Positions 12,289 to 24,226 of a stretch of DNA of 64,000 nt are shown piece by piece. The translations under genes were made by a program, and so were the position numbers. The notes under the pieces are model-generated. The model ran no database searches. It was not told where the DNA came from and was given only the letters and a program-made list of their open reading frames with translations. Positions within the stretch are counted from its first letter, which is position 1. Each line of letters starts with the position of its first letter. Origin of the DNA: Triticum aestivum (lineage: Eukaryota > Streptophyta > Magnoliopsida > Poales > Poaceae); the NCBI RefSeq assembly GCF_018294505.1, contig NC_057801.1, forward strand, positions 850,916,896 through 850,980,895. The letters run 5' to 3'.

Positions 12289-13204
12289 GAAGTATGTCTA
12301 GAGGGGGGGTTATTAGACTACTTGACCAAATAAAAACTTACCCTTTTCCCAGTTTTAGTTCTTGGCAGATTTTAGCAACTTTAGCACTAGTCAAGCAATC
12401 AACCTAACACATGCAATTCAAAGAGTATAGCAGCGGAATGTAAATCATTGCATATGAAGGTAAAGGGGGGAGTTTGGAGGGAGCAAACACAATTGTAGAC
12501 ACGGAGATTTTTGGCGTGGTTCCGATAGGTGGTGCTATCGTACATCCACGTTGATGGAGACTTCAACCCACGGAGGGTAACGGTTGCGCAAGTACACGGA
12601 GGGCTCCACCCACGAAGGGTCCACGAAGAAGCAACCTTGTTTATGCCATCATGGCCATCGCCCACGAAGGACTTGCCTATGCTCACTAAACGATCTAGCA
12701 ACAACATATGCATTATTTGCATCTAAATAAGTGACTTGGGTATTCATATTACCTTTGTAGATTGCAAACCCTAGATGACGATCTCTTCGTACCAAGAACG
12801 GGACAGAGACCGTTCAAAGATTCGATCCCCAGCGGAGTGGCCAAAAAGCATGCTCGCACACGAACACGTCACCGTGTACCTCCACTGCCAAGGGTGATGC
12901 ACCGCAGCTCACGTCCAAGGAGACCCATCCGGAAGCGCGGTACACAAGCAATCCGGGAGGCACTTTTCTAGACCCAAAGCTCCACTCGCCCGGGAGGGAC
13001 CCTGTTTGGACCCGCTGCGGCTATGGGCTGCCCTAGGTCGACCTGATCGCCCCTAGAGCCTCGTGGATTCGCATGCCTCCATTGCTGAAAAAAACGAAGA
13101 ACCAGAACAAAGATACAAGGGTAGGGGATAGATGAACACGAAAAAGTAGTAGATGTGTTTGTTCGATTGTGTGTTGTTCAATCGGTCATCCCCTCTTAGG
13201 TATA
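12289..13204. repeat. anonymous repeat segment
   Basis: No gene is recognised. The stretch 12289-12690 contains phrases such as 'gtagacacggagatttttggcgtgg' spread over 12495-12520 and a cluster of 'cacggagg/ccacgaagg' repeats that I associate with a common Triticeae repeat, but I cannot name the family. 12740-13080 is GC-rich and non-coding by eye. Confidence 0.4.
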
Positions 13205-13260
13205 CTAGACCATTAAGGCGCGCGTTGCCGCGCCCGTCCATTTTTACGATAAAATGGTAG
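13205..13260 (-). mobile_element. possible Helitron 3' terminus
   Basis: On the minus strand a GC-rich hairpin (stem GGCGCG/CGCGCC, loop around GCAA) is followed after about eight bases by CTAG and then T. This is the canonical Helitron 3' end (stem-loop, short spacer, CTRR, insertion before T). The body would extend to higher coordinates. I did not find a convincing 5' TC end, so the length is unknown. Confidence 0.4.
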
Positions 13261-13819
13261 GGATTTCCATGAATATGTACAATCACAAAACATGATTTTT
13301 GTAAAAGCTGCATGATACATCAGTCAACAATCGAAGTGGGAAATACTACCTGTTTTACAGAACCATAAAAATGGGGACATGTTAGCACATATTAGGCAGA
13401 TAACATGAGCATTTTATCGGATATTTGGTATTGAATCATATCAGGAGGGCTAACCATGAGTAAAACATAGGCTACCAACTCAACTGGCAAGACTCTAAAG
13501 AGAAAGCATCGGACCGGTTAATGGTGATCGGATCCATTTTTGTTAACACCGAATAAGACACATATACAACAAAGATATTGATTACTGGCCTGATGGTATT
13601 GTCGCGGAACATTAACAACACCAGTTCAATGAAAAAATAAATTTGAGCACAAACTCACAAGTTCACCTTTTTTGCTACATGGTTACATAAACTGGTACAG
13701 TGTAAGAGAGGTATTTGTTACCAATGTGTTGGCTCAAAATAGATCCTCAAAGCATTGAGATTGGGTGATAAGGTGGACTCGTCTGCTACCATCGTCTCAA
13801 TCCTCTTATCCTACCAGGA

Positions 13820-13990
13820 AGGAAGGAGGTAGAGGAGTGCAGTTGCCGTGCAAAGGACCTCACCACCAACAGTTGCTTGAGCACCATCCGAGTCAGTGGT
13901 GAGGATGTGGCATTGGTAGGTTGGAGATACAGAATCAAGGAGGGCATTGCGTTCATCAAAGACAAACAACATAACCTATCAAGAATAAAA
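13820..13990 (-). pseudogene. exon-like fragment, unknown gene
   Basis: On the minus strand an open stretch of about 50 codons starts after an AG acceptor-like site (near 13978) and ends at a stop near 13818. It reads like protein (FVFDERNALLD near its start, GEVLCTATALLYL near its end) rather than repeat sequence. I do not recognise the family. It lies just inside the possible Helitron end at 13205, and Helitrons often carry captured exons, so a captured gene fragment is the simplest guess. Confidence 0.3.
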
Positions 13991-16100
13991 TTGGTACTTA
14001 ATACATAATATTTAGCTGCTTCAAAGTTTCAGAACATAAAAACAATTAGCTTCATAAAGTTCAGAATCTGGAGGATTAAGCATACGATCAATCTGTATAA
14101 TAAACAATATTAGCAAACAAATTTTGGATATTTTATTGGATTGATTGGAGATAATGGAACAAATAATCAAACAACCACATGGTCATACTTGTGCTATGAA
14201 CTGTGTATAAAGGACTTGTACATGAAAATATAAATTGTAGGTTCAGATAACTAACGTTGAATAAGCTAGGGAAGGATGTTTTCTCTCACTCGGTCAAGCA
14301 ATTCAGGAATCTGCATGTAGGTACAGATTATCTATTAACCCCAAAGACCCAATCCTGTCTAAATAGGTTAGTTAGTATGATGATTACAGTCGAAGTGTAA
14401 AGGGGGGAATACGCACCTACAGAGATGACAAGCAGATATGAACAAATAAGTGTTATCAACGAGAAATTAATCTATATGGCTCTGCATGCAAACATTAATT
14501 GCAACCAATTTTACTAAACCTGTATGGCTTTGCATGGAAACATTTCTACCAATTCAAAAAAAAAAATCCAAACCTAAGAAACAAAAACATCTTCCAAATG
14601 AATTACTTGCATCACCCGAGAATAGGCATGAGTCGCATGACCGAGCTGGAGAGTGACTGCTGCACAGGAACTCACAACCGTTACTCATCGGAGCAAGTCA
14701 GTGACGGATGAGTAGAAGAACTGTCATGGCCACACACCCACCTAGATGCATTGATTTTCGTCTTCAATCTTCAGTTAATGGACTTCAATTGACAGCGACC
14801 GTTTGCTGCCCTCATCACCGCATCCCTGGCGTCGCCCGTCACGCATCTCTCTCGCCCGTATCGCAAGGGTCAGGCGCATCTCTAGGCCGGCGGCGTGGCA
14901 TGAGGCGCTCGCCTTGCGTCTGTTTTTTTTAGGTAAGCCTTGCGTCTCTTCGCGACCAAGCGACAAAGAGAAAATGGATCACAGGCCCAGCAGGCCCAAA
15001 CAACAGCGGATCGTCAATTTTGTTACTGGAGCATCCGCCCAGCCCATGTACCGCTCCCAGCAGCACTGAAGGTGCATCCAACGGCCAGAAATGCCAAGAG
15101 TTACAAATCCGACGGTTGAGACACTGATGGCCTGAGAGAGCAGGATTAGTGCATAGTTTTAATGTCTCTAAATAAGAGGCGGTTGGACTTCCCGTGCAAG
15201 GAAAAGGCTTGGAATCACATCCAAAACCCTAGTCAAATTCGGATGGTTTGTCCAAACCTTTCAAAACTGTCTGGTCTAAAACTGGCTGCACCTTGCGGGT
15301 CTTTCTTGAGGTGGTAAACGACCTCGGATGGAAACAAGCCCGAAAGCAATTTTGACCTTTTCGACGGGACGAACAACTTTAATGTCGAACGTTTTTTTAT
15401 CCGAGGCCATCATGAGACGGTTATGGGCTGTTTTCAGAGTCTGCAGCAGAGAAATCTGATACCCGCATGATTGTCCCCGGAGTATCCGGCCATCCTGATG
15501 CAGCCACACATTTTCTACTCTAAATTTTGCATACGACCTCGGACTAAGACGATTTTTATATCAAAATCAACCGCTTCGATGACACAAAGACAAGTCATGT
15601 AGAAAAGTCTCTCATATGAGGCCGTCTTGGATGCGTAATTGGCCGGACAGTAATCTGAATACAAAATCTTAGTACTTTGAGCATAGTTTTGGAATTTGAG
15701 ATGAGATCGGATGGAGATGGCCCGTACTTCAAAGATGTTCACGTCGATAATACGGAACTTTTTTATGCAGATCACTTCTCCATTTGAGACCATCTTAATT
15801 AAGTGCTTGACCGTGCCAAAGTCTGGTGTCAATAGAGCAATTATTGTTTTTGCAGGGAAGTGAGCGGGACAACAACATCAAGCAAGGAGGGCTACTGTTG
15901 TTCTTTGCATTCGCTTTTATTTTGAGACCATTTATGGTACATTAAATAAATATTGACCATCCATTTTTCTCATCTAAAGGTTAGTATTATTACATACACT
16001 TTTGCTTTGGTACAACCCCTAAACACGTCAACAAACAAGAACTTTTCATACACTTTTCTAACAAATGGTGGAATATTTTTTTAGAAATACGTTGTTCCGC
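13991..16100. other. intergenic repeat-like DNA, no gene seen
   Basis: This stretch holds no open frame with recognisable protein features. 14700-15180 is moderately GC-rich and could be an old promoter or element edge. 15200-15850 has the look of a dispersed grass repeat. Nothing further can be supported. Confidence 0.4.
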
Positions 16101-17540
16101 AGCCACAATGGGCCGGCCCATTGGCCGATAATGTACGCCTACATGACTTGTTCACAGCAGTAAAATATATCAATGCCTAAAAAAATAGTTAAATATATCA
16201 CAAAAAATTAATGCAAGATGAGGATACCATAACAGAAGCCGATGCTACAAAGAGCAAGCTGATAACCACTAAGGCTAAAAAAGAGGCGCCCGTGCCTACT
16301 TGGACAGCGCCAGATAGTTAACACTAAGAGGTACTGTAGCAAAAAAATTGTCATACAAAATGTCATAGAAGCTGATAACATGCGAACATTTTCTGAAAAC
16401 ATGATTTAAAAAATATATAAGGCACTGCAGCGAATATTTATGTAAAACATAAATGTTTATTGAACTTTGAACTTTATTTAAAAATGCGAACATTTTTTGA
16501 AAACATGAACAAACTTTGAAAATCGGTAGGTACTGCAGAGAACTTCTTTTTAAAGCAATTTTTAAAAAGTTTGAACATTTTACAACAAAAATTTGGAGTT
16601 AAAAAAATATCTTCACGCTTTTTAAAATTGTTCGCAATTACAAAACTTTTTAGGAATTTCATATTTTCTTCGTGTTTTAAAAAAAGTTCAATCTTTCAAA
16701 ATTTCTCGTCTTTTCAAAAAAGTTCATATTTTCAAACGTGTGAAATATTTTTCAATATTATTCATAATTTCGATTAGTTTCTCATTTTTATGATCAGAAT
16801 TTACAAATGTGTTCCAATTTTTTCCAGATTATTAATGTTTTCAGAAAAATGTTCTCATTTTTTAAGATATTGTTCACAGAATCAAAAGATATTGTTCACA
16901 AATCTGATTGCCTGCACAAAATTTGCTCGTCTTTTCAAAAAAGTTCATATTTTCAAACGTGTGAAATATTTTTCAATGTTTTTCATAATTTCGATTTGTT
17001 TCTCCAATTGTGTTGCAATTTTCCAAATATTATTTCTGTTTTCAGAAAAGATGTTCTCATTTTAAGATATTGTTCACCGAATGAAAAACTGTTCGCGTAT
17101 TAAAAAAAGTCATGGGTTCAAAAAACGTTCACGTATTAGAAAACTTTTGGATTACAAAAAGTGTTTGTGTATTAAAAAAACCATGGACTCCAAAAAATGT
17201 CCTTGTATTAAAAAATAGTGGGTTTCAAACAATGTTTTCGAATTTTGAAAAGTGATTACGTGTTCCAAAATTGTTCATAGAATCTGTAAAATATTCGGTG
17301 TTTAAAATATGTTCACAACATTTAGTGAAACGTTCAAATTTTTTAAGCATTGTTCCAAATGTGCTGCTACTTTGTGTTAATAAAACGTCCGCGCTAGCTT
17401 TAGAACACAAGCAGCTGATAGGTCGAGTGGCCAGCACCACTAGTTCCTGGTAGCCCGTTTGCTTCCTTTTGTGACTTTTCCTCCTGCTCTGGTTTGGTTC
17501 CTGATAGTGGGCCGGCCCAGTAGCGGTTCCAGTCCTGAAA
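16101..17540. repeat. AT-rich non-coding segment between two GGGCCGGCCCA sites
   Basis: The segment is dominated by phrases such as gttcatattttcaaa and aaaatgttcac and has no coding potential. The 11-base palindrome GGGCCGGCCCA occurs near each edge (about 16108 and 17507). I see no clear terminal inverted repeat, so this is not proof of a single element. Confidence 0.35.
16705..17100. repeat. 221-bp tandem duplication in AT-rich segment
   Basis: A unit starting ctcgtcttttcaaaaaag at 16705 starts again at 16926. The first 70 bases of the two copies are nearly identical and later landmarks (ttttcagaaaa..atgttctcatttt..aagatattgttcac) recur in the same order. The second copy decays after about 17100. 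Confidence 0.75.
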
Positions 17541-18270
17541 CGTGCGGCTTATAGTTTGTGGGTGATACATTATACATAGGAAAGTCGGTACAATTTGTTA
17601 AATGTCCATATTGCCCTTTAGACGTTTAGTGAGAAGGGTTGTACCGAAGCGGGACTCCATACATACTGCTGGATACGCGGCGCTTCAGAGTGTTGGGATC
17701 GTGCTGGTACTTCTCCGGAGGGTGCAGCGGTTGGCGGTCATCTTCGTTTCGTTGATCAGCCATTGTTGGCATTTGTTTCTCTTTCCTTTTTTCTTTGTTT
17801 TTCTTTGGGCTTGTTTGTGCTGCGGCCCCAACGCCTATCGTTGGATGTACCGGTGGTTGCTTTATAATACAAAGCGGAGGGAAACCCTTTTTCTTATACA
17901 TACTGCTGGATAAGGTGGCACCTCCTTCTACCCAAAGGCTATATATTGACAAGTTTTTCATCTTGAGTATTGTAGTGCATTTCTGCGGCGAACTGGTCAA
18001 TGATGGAAAAAGGAGCGGAGCACACGCCGCATGGGATTCGTCCTGACCATTGTTGACGACCGCATAGGACTCTTGGGCTTTGTCCTGGACAAGGGGCGAT
18101 ATTTTTCTTGTACGAATGCTCTCTGATCCAGATTTTTTTTTATCAAGGCTCCTTCACTAGGATTATTTCACTCTTTATCTTCGGATCCTTATCTAATGCC
18201 CTGGGATGAAATCCTGTACGCGAGAAGTAATTTTTTAAAATATTTTTTACAAATTGGATCTGTTTCTTAT
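17541..18270. other. intergenic, no gene recognised
   Basis: The plus strand has a 103-codon open frame at 17602-17913 but its composition is not protein-like and it has an equally long antisense counterpart. I see nothing else in this stretch. Its right part may belong to the plastid insertion that contains the tRNA at 18340. Confidence 0.3.
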
Positions 18271-18274
18271 ATTT

Positions 18275-18545
18275 TTCTATGATAAAATCTGGGGGTCAGA
18301 ATTCTTTCCAATTCGAAAGTCAGAAATGATCCAAGGGAGAGGAAAAAGAGGGATCCGAACCTTCGGTACAAAAACTTTGTACAACTGATTAGCAATCCGC
18401 CGCTTTAGTCCACTCAGCCATCTCTCCAGGTTCCAAAGTGAAATGTTTCCCTGATATGATATTAGGCAAGAAATAAGAAATAACGGTTGCAAAAAATCCC
18501 CTTTTTTCTTTCGTATGTCAATAAAAATTAGGGACAATTTTCTTG
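18275..18545 (-). other. nuclear plastid DNA insertion (NUPT), probable
   Basis: The sequence around the tRNA-Ser at 18340-18427 is AT-rich and unlike the neighbouring repeats, and resembles the grass plastid region next to trnS-GCU. The limits are my estimate. The tRNA has several differences from the plastid form as I remember it, so the insertion is old. Confidence 0.5.
18340..18427 (-). tRNA. trnS-GCU: degenerate plastid-type tRNA-Ser (GCU)
   Basis: On the minus strand the sequence begins GGAGAGATGGCTGAGTGGAC, the plastid tRNA-Ser start, and has GCT as anticodon within TTGCTAA. It also has a long variable arm (GTTGTAC..GTAC), typical of class II tRNAs, and a T-arm GGTTCGGATCC. The acceptor stem still pairs with two wobbles. 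Changes in the anticodon stem (ATCAG against the expected ATCCG) and T-arm suggest a non-functional nuclear copy of plastid origin rather than a nuclear tRNA gene. The mitochondrial tRNA-Ser is different in sequence. Confidence 0.75.
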
Positions 18546-19689
18546 GCAGCTAAAAAAATAAGCGGCATGTCCCCAGCTTAAAAAACAAGCCGTCCCCTAA
18601 ATTCACCGAGGCTTCTAAATTAGTTATCCCCTAATGAATTAGAGAGGTGACTTGTGGGAGAAAAGCTGGAGAAGAGGTGGCTTACTTTATAAGCCACCAA
18701 AATTATGTTTGTACTTGATTTTTTTGAGGCAAATGTTTGTACTACATGATACAAAAACACGTGTTGGCTCCATATGCCTTCGTGGAGAAGTGCTGCCCTT
18801 CTTATTAAGGAGATTAAGGAAAAATGGGCCTATGGCACGTTAGTTGGTGCTAAGGAGTATGTCCCATTTATGAACCGAGTCGTCCTTTTCAGCTTAGATT
18901 GGCGCTCATGAACGCTGCAGCGAATTTGACCACAACGGTGGATTCGCCCCTGGGCACGCCGTGAGCAATTTCATGACACTAAGTACACAGTAATTCTACT
19001 GCTGTAATCTGTGTTAATTAGATATGCTTTTCCTATGTTTCTACTTATGTAGGCGAGTTAGGTACAGAGCATGATTTGTTTTCTTGCAGAATGCACAACC
19101 AATAATACTGTCTATAAATTGTTGAACTTATGCAACTTTACTTACTTATATATGTTTACTTTTGCTTCAGGTCACATCTAGTACTCTCATTAGTGCTGTT
19201 GTATTTATCGTAGTGTTATGGATTAACCCTTGATAATCCGACCATAAAAGGTTTATAATTTTGTTTCAATGAGAACACCGGAGCACATGTTCTGGAATGT
19301 TCTTACTTGGCCCAAACATGCTCTGAAATGCACATGGTGTTATTATGAAAAACTTGCACGGTTCCCTGTTTATCTTGATCGCTTCCCATTTGTCCTTGAA
19401 GAAGGTCGGTGCACACTACACCTGGAGTTTACGCTGTAAGAGTTTCTTAGATCTTGTGATGGTAAACTTCTCATATGTACATTTCCATGAACAGTTACAA
19501 AGCTTGTAGGAGAAATGGATCTTATTTACATACCAAATAATTCATATGGCCTACATGTCAGGTTTTGTTTTATTTAGTTATATTTTGCAGAATTGCTATG
19601 GATCATTGGTCAAGCTTGTTAACTCCATGGATTGGGTAGGTTTAGGGATTCATGGTGGATTACTGTGGCATTACCTTCTCCTTCGGTTG
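18546..19689. other. intergenic, no gene recognised
   Basis: No protein-like frame of useful length is present. The stretch 18540-18650 has short inverted phrases around 'agcttaaaaaacaagcc' that may be an eroded MITE. The rest is anonymous. Confidence 0.3.
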
Positions 19690-19984
19690 ATGAAATCGAT
19701 CCAGCGCCGACCATGGCGAAGTAGTGGCCGGTGATGACAGAGAGCGGATGGCGGCGGTGGAGCTTCCCGTGAGCACCGCGCTTACCCTAGATCGGTAGGG
19801 AGTGTTCGGTGGGGTTTGTGGCAGCGATTAACGTCGTAAGCCGTGCCCCGGGCCCCACCTTTGTTATATAGCACGGGTCACAGGGGCCCATCAACCATGG
19901 TTTGATTGGGCGCCCCCGATTAGGGCGCGAGTCAGCGGCCCGTTCGACCCGTTGGGTTCGAACGGGAGAGAGATCAACCTAACA
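19690..19984 (-). repeat. 3' LTR of copia element and polypurine tract
   Basis: The minus strand reads AAGGGGGAGAA (polypurine tract, 19985-19995) directly followed by TGTTAGGTTGATC, the TG start of the LTR at 19984. A TATATA box lies near 19863. The far end of the LTR is uncertain. 19690 is an estimate. Confidence 0.6.
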
Positions 19985-20152
19985 TTCTCCCCCTTGATCT
20001 CAACTTTACTTTTAACCTTATACTTTCTAGGTTATTTGTTTCATCACATATTGATATATAGAGCATGTTTCATCATCACAGCTTAAATGCCGATAGAATC
20101 ATACAACTACAACATACGTTTTGTTCAGAAACAAATTATGTTCCTTTTGGGC

Positions 20153-20587
20153 CTATCCAGGAATCATAAGGCTTTCTCTTAAACCCATGCCGGCTAAGTG
20201 TTCCTTGAACACACTGGGTGGTAAGCCTTTCGTTAGCGGATCCGCAAGCATATCATTTGTCCTTATATGCTCGAGACCTATAGTTTGATCCTGGATTTTA
20301 TCTTTCACAACATAATACCTTATCTCTATTGTTTTGGCAGCATTACTCGACTTGTTGTTGTGAGCATAGAATACTGCGGGCTGGGTGTCACAGTACATGT
20401 TTAGTGGTTTGTGAATACAATCTACCACTTTCAAGTCGGCTACAAATTTTTTTAGCCATATCGCCTGCCCCGTGGCTTCGAAGCATGCTATGAATTCTGC
20501 ATACATCATGGATGATGCAACTATCGATTGTTTGGAGCTTTTCCACGAAATAGCTCCCCCTGCGAGAGTGAATACGTATCCTGACAT
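20153..20587 (-). pseudogene. copia RNase H
   Basis: The 144-residue stretch begins in SGYVFTLAGGAISWKSSKQ, the copia RNase H signature. It includes ASSMMYAEFIACFEA, where E is a catalytic position in the usual 'AEY/AEF' motif, and ends with HIRTNDMLADPLTKGL, the copia C-terminal motif. It is separated from the reverse transcriptase by frame breaks between 20590 and 20640. Confidence 0.9.
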
Positions 20588-20641
20588 GGATTTTCCATCA
20601 TCTCTGTCCCCCGCAAAATCTGCATCAGAATACCCTTTTGT

Positions 20642-21524
20642 CTATAGGGAATCACATCTCCTGTATGTTAGCATGTAGTCCTTCGTGCCTTGCGCATAAC
20701 GTAATGCTTTCTTTACCATCTGCCAATGCTCTATGCCTGGATTCTCTTGATATCTACCGAGTACCCCGGTGATAAAGGCTAAGTCAGGGTGAGTGCACAC
20801 TTGTGCATACTGTAAGCTGCCAACTTCCGAAGCATATTGTACAACTTTCATTTGATTGATCTCGTATTGGTTCTTGGGACATTGGAATTCCCAAAACTAT
20901 CGCCCTTAACTATAGGAGCAGGTGTGGACTCTTACGCATATTATACTTTTTAAGAACCTTTTCTAAATATGCTTTCTGCAATAGTCCTAAGACTCCATTG
21001 TTTCTATCTCGGTGAATTTCTATGCCCAAAACATATGATGCTTCACCAAGATCTGTTATATCAAAATTCGAGGATAAGAACTTCTTTGTTTCTTGTAGTA
21101 GACTAACATCACTACTAGCAAGCAGAATATCATCCACATACAAGATTAGGAAAATATATTTCCTATTTTTAAACTTTTCATAAATGCAGTTATCCTCAAT
21201 ATTTTCTTTAAATCCAAAACTTTTAATCATTTGATTAAACTTTAGATACCACTTTCTAGAGGCTTGCTTTAAACCATAAATGGATTTCTTCAGGCGACAT
21301 CTCATATTTTCCTTGCCTTCCATGATAAAACCCTTGGGTTGTTTCATGTAGACATTTTCCTTTAATTCTCCTTTGAGAAATGCCGTCTTTACATCCATTT
21401 GATGTAACTCTAAATCAAAATGAGGAACTAATGCCATTATGATTCTGAAGGAATCCTTACATGAGACTGGAGAAAAAATCTCATTGTAATCTATCCCTTC
21501 TCTTTGTGTAAATCCTTTTGCCAC
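20642..21524 (-). pseudogene. copia reverse transcriptase
   Basis: The frame 20910-21524 encodes AKGFTQREGIDYNEIFSPV, FDLELHQMDVKTAFLKGEL and the catalytic LYVDDILLAS box, all copia reverse-transcriptase motifs. The thumb continues after a break at 20642-20851 (EVGSLQYAQVCTHPDLAF, then GTKDYMLTYRR). A stop and frame change near 20880 disrupts it. Confidence 0.92.
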
Positions 21525-21542
21525 GAGTCATGCTTTATACTT

Positions 21543-23010
21543 TTATATATTCCCTTTAGAGTCATACTTAATTTTGTAGACCCATTTGCAGCCTACTATT
21601 TTGGCTCCTTTAGGAATTTCCTCAAGTCCCAAACATCTTTGGAACTCATCAATTTCATCTCGTCTTCCATTGCCTTCATCCACTTTGATGAATGAGGGCT
21701 TCTCATGGCTTTTCATATGAGGTGGGATCTTTTTCCATATGAACCATTTCTGTGTTATAAACTTTAAAGTCAATAGAAATAGCTGACTTTCTTGGTCTTG
21801 TAGACCTTATAAGGGCCTCAGTTTCTGGCACACTCTGTGCCTCAACTTCTGGCACTTCCTATAAAATTTGCTGCTGCACCTCCCTTTCATGCTCAACAGC
21901 AGGTTCAGTCGGCTCCTGAAGGACAGGTTCCGGGTCTACTCCCATAGTTGTCATGGGTGGAGTTGCAACTGGTAGTGAGAAAAATGGCTCCTGAATCATC
22001 GGATTAGGTGCATGCACCCTCTTCTCCTCAAGATCAATTTTCCGAGCTATCATGCTCCCCCTCATCATTTCGTCCTCTAAGAAGACTGCATGTCTCGTTT
22101 CTACAAACTATATATTTGTCTGGGCAGTAGAAACGAAAACCCTTTGATCTATCTGGATAGCCAATGAAGTGGCAACTCACTGTTTTGGATCTAACTTTGC
22201 AATGTTTGGATTAAACATTTTGGCCTCAGCAGGGCACCCCCACACCCTGAAGTGTTGTAGGGAGGGCACCCTTCCTATGCATAGCTCGTACGGTGTTTTG
22301 GGCACTGACTTGCTTGGTACTCTATTAAGAATGTGAATGGCGGTTTTAAGCGCCTCCATCCATAATCCCAATGGCAAGTTGGAATAACTCATCATGCTGC
22401 GCACCATATCCATAAGTGTACGGTTGCGCCTTTCAGCTACTCCATTTTGTTGAGGCTCGCTCGGCATTGAATACTGGGCTACTATGCCAGTCTCCTACAA
22501 GAACTTTGCAAAAGGTCCAGGGACTTGGCCATATGGAGTGTGCCGACTGTAGTACTCTCCCCCATGGCCAGACCTGACTATCTTTATTCTTTTATCATGC
22601 TGATTTTCAACTTCAGCTTTAAATATTTTAAATTTATCCAACACTTCAGATCTTTCTTTGATGGGATAAATATATCCATAGCGAGAGTAATCATGTGTGA
22701 ATGTTATGAACGAGTCATATCCATTCACACTTTTCACCGGAAATGGTCCACAAATGTCAGTGTGAATGATTTGCAGTGTGCCTGTGCTATGGATTGCACC
22801 TTTTTTGATTTGTTTTATATACTTTCCTTCAATGCAATCTATGCATTGTTCTAAGTCTGAGAATTCTAACGGAGGAAGAATTTCACTTTTGACTAATCTT
22901 TCTATTCTCCCCTTCGAAATATGGCCCAAGCGATAGTGCCATAATTTCGATGAGTCAGAATGTTCTCTTTCTTTTCTTTTGTTCTTTATTCGACGCGGAA
23001 ACATGTTCAT
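21543..23010 (-). pseudogene. copia integrase
   Basis: The GAG-pre-integrase zinc region (LWHYRLGHISKGRIERL, then CIDCIEGK) is at 22800-22960. The integrase core follows with HTDICGPFPVKSVNGYDSFITF and, after a break near 22490, [20 protein letters not shown], which holds the catalytic Glu. The C-terminal part (21859-22467) includes the copia hallmark [12 protein letters not shown] and the linker to reverse transcriptase. The core Asp region near 22540 is altered (SGHGGEY in place of the usual SDxGGE), a loss of a catalytic residue. Confidence 0.88.
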
Positions 23011-23940
23011 TCACATTGCATACAGAATGCACTTTTTTACGAAGTGATAACAAATAAAGCTCATCATGTAGTAAAGCATCACCCACATAAGCATTATTAT
23101 ACCATATGGCACACTTGCCATGTCCAAAATAACATTCATAATTATCTTTGTCTAAACATGAAACGCTAATTAAGTTTCTATTACATGAAGGAACATAAAG
23201 AACATCTCTAAGTAGAAGCTTGAATCCATCAGCTAACTCCAAGGAGATGTCGCCGACAGCTTCAACTTCCGCTTGAATTCCATTTGCTACTTCAATGCCT
23301 CTTTCTCTTCTTAGCGTAGTCCGGGTTGAATGGAATCCCTGTATACAATTTGCAACATGAACGGTTGCTCCTGAGTCAATACACCAAGTAGATTTCGAAA
23401 ACTGTGTGTACAAGGATTCGTTAACTAAGGAAACAATGTTGTTACCTTGCTTTGCCATTAAGGACTTCAGCCAAACAGCGATGTCTTTCTTGTGATGCCC
23501 TTTCTGCTTGCAGTGGAGACAAGTGTCTTTGTCCACTAAGAAAGGCTGTTGCTGATGCTGATGCTGATAGGGAGCTTTTCCATGCTATGAAGGAGAACTT
23601 TTGTTGTTTTGATTGTAATTCTTTTTCTTGTGATCCTTCACATAGTTGAGTGAACCACCATGTGCGGCTTTGAGTCTGTCGTCTTCTTGGACACACATTG
23701 CTATTGTCTTTTCAATGTCCCATGTTCCAGGTGACATATTATAGTTTACAACAAAAGTTTCAAACTCCTTTGGCAGTGAAGCCATGACCAGGTGGACCAG
23801 GAGCTTTGGTTTGATCTCCAGATCCTCATCCATGGGCTTTAGCTTTGCTGCCATATTGCTCATCCTAAGGATGTTCTCTCTTATTCCATGACTACCACGT
23901 GTGTAGCATTGTGTCACCAGTTGCTCTAACACCTGGGTGG
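22955..23940 (-). pseudogene. copia gag and protease
   Basis: The stretch contains a gag UBN2-like part (QLVTQCYTRGSHGIRENILRM), a CCHC zinc knuckle written CLHCKQKGHHKKD (its His-Cys end is altered) and the protease active site WCIDSGATVHVAN. A frame change lies between 23442 and 23590. The gag N-terminus is absent beyond about 23940. Confidence 0.85.
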
Positions 23941-24226
23941 CATATATCTTTGAAGAGCCAGTGAACTGGCTCTTTATCTTTGTGCTCATGATAAAGTTGT
24001 TTAAAATACATAATATCATTCCTAAGAGTGATGACCTTAGTGGGAGGAAAATACTTAGAGATAAAAACATCTTTGCACTTGTTCCAAGAATCAATACTAT
24101 TTTTAGGCAAAGACGAAAACCAAACTTTAGCACGATCTCTAAGTGAAAACGGAAATAACTTAAATTTAACAATATCATTATCTGTATCTTTTTTCTTTTG
24201 CATCTCACACAAATCAACAAAGTTGT
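23941..24226 (-). pseudogene. gypsy gag fragment
   Basis: The minus strand reads a gypsy capsid piece (FKLFPFSLRDRAKVWFSSLP, then DVFISKYFPPTKV and RNDIMYFKQ) that is unrelated to the copia gag it abuts. It shares the 'FPxSLxDxAxxWF' capsid pattern seen in the element at 1-5536 and is in the same orientation. Both ends are truncated, so it is a scrap trapped between two elements. Confidence 0.75.

Larger units (their letters stand above)
19690..23940 (-). mobile_element. Ty1/copia retrotransposon, 5' truncated
   Basis: In minus-strand order the element shows gag with a zinc knuckle, protease, integrase, reverse transcriptase and RNase H, which is the copia order (integrase before reverse transcriptase). 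A polypurine tract and 3' LTR follow. The 5' LTR and the N-terminus of gag are missing: at about 23940 the sequence switches to a gypsy gag fragment. Several frame breaks and gaps (for example near 20860-20905, 21530 and 22480) show that the copy is inactive. Confidence 0.9.

Noticed and set aside
17602..18046. Possible small gene at 17602-18046
   Set aside because: Sense and antisense frames are equally long and neither shows a domain, start context or splice sites.
23585..24220. 211-codon frame treated as one protein
   Set aside because: It crosses the copia-gypsy boundary and is in the wrong frame for the gypsy gag part.
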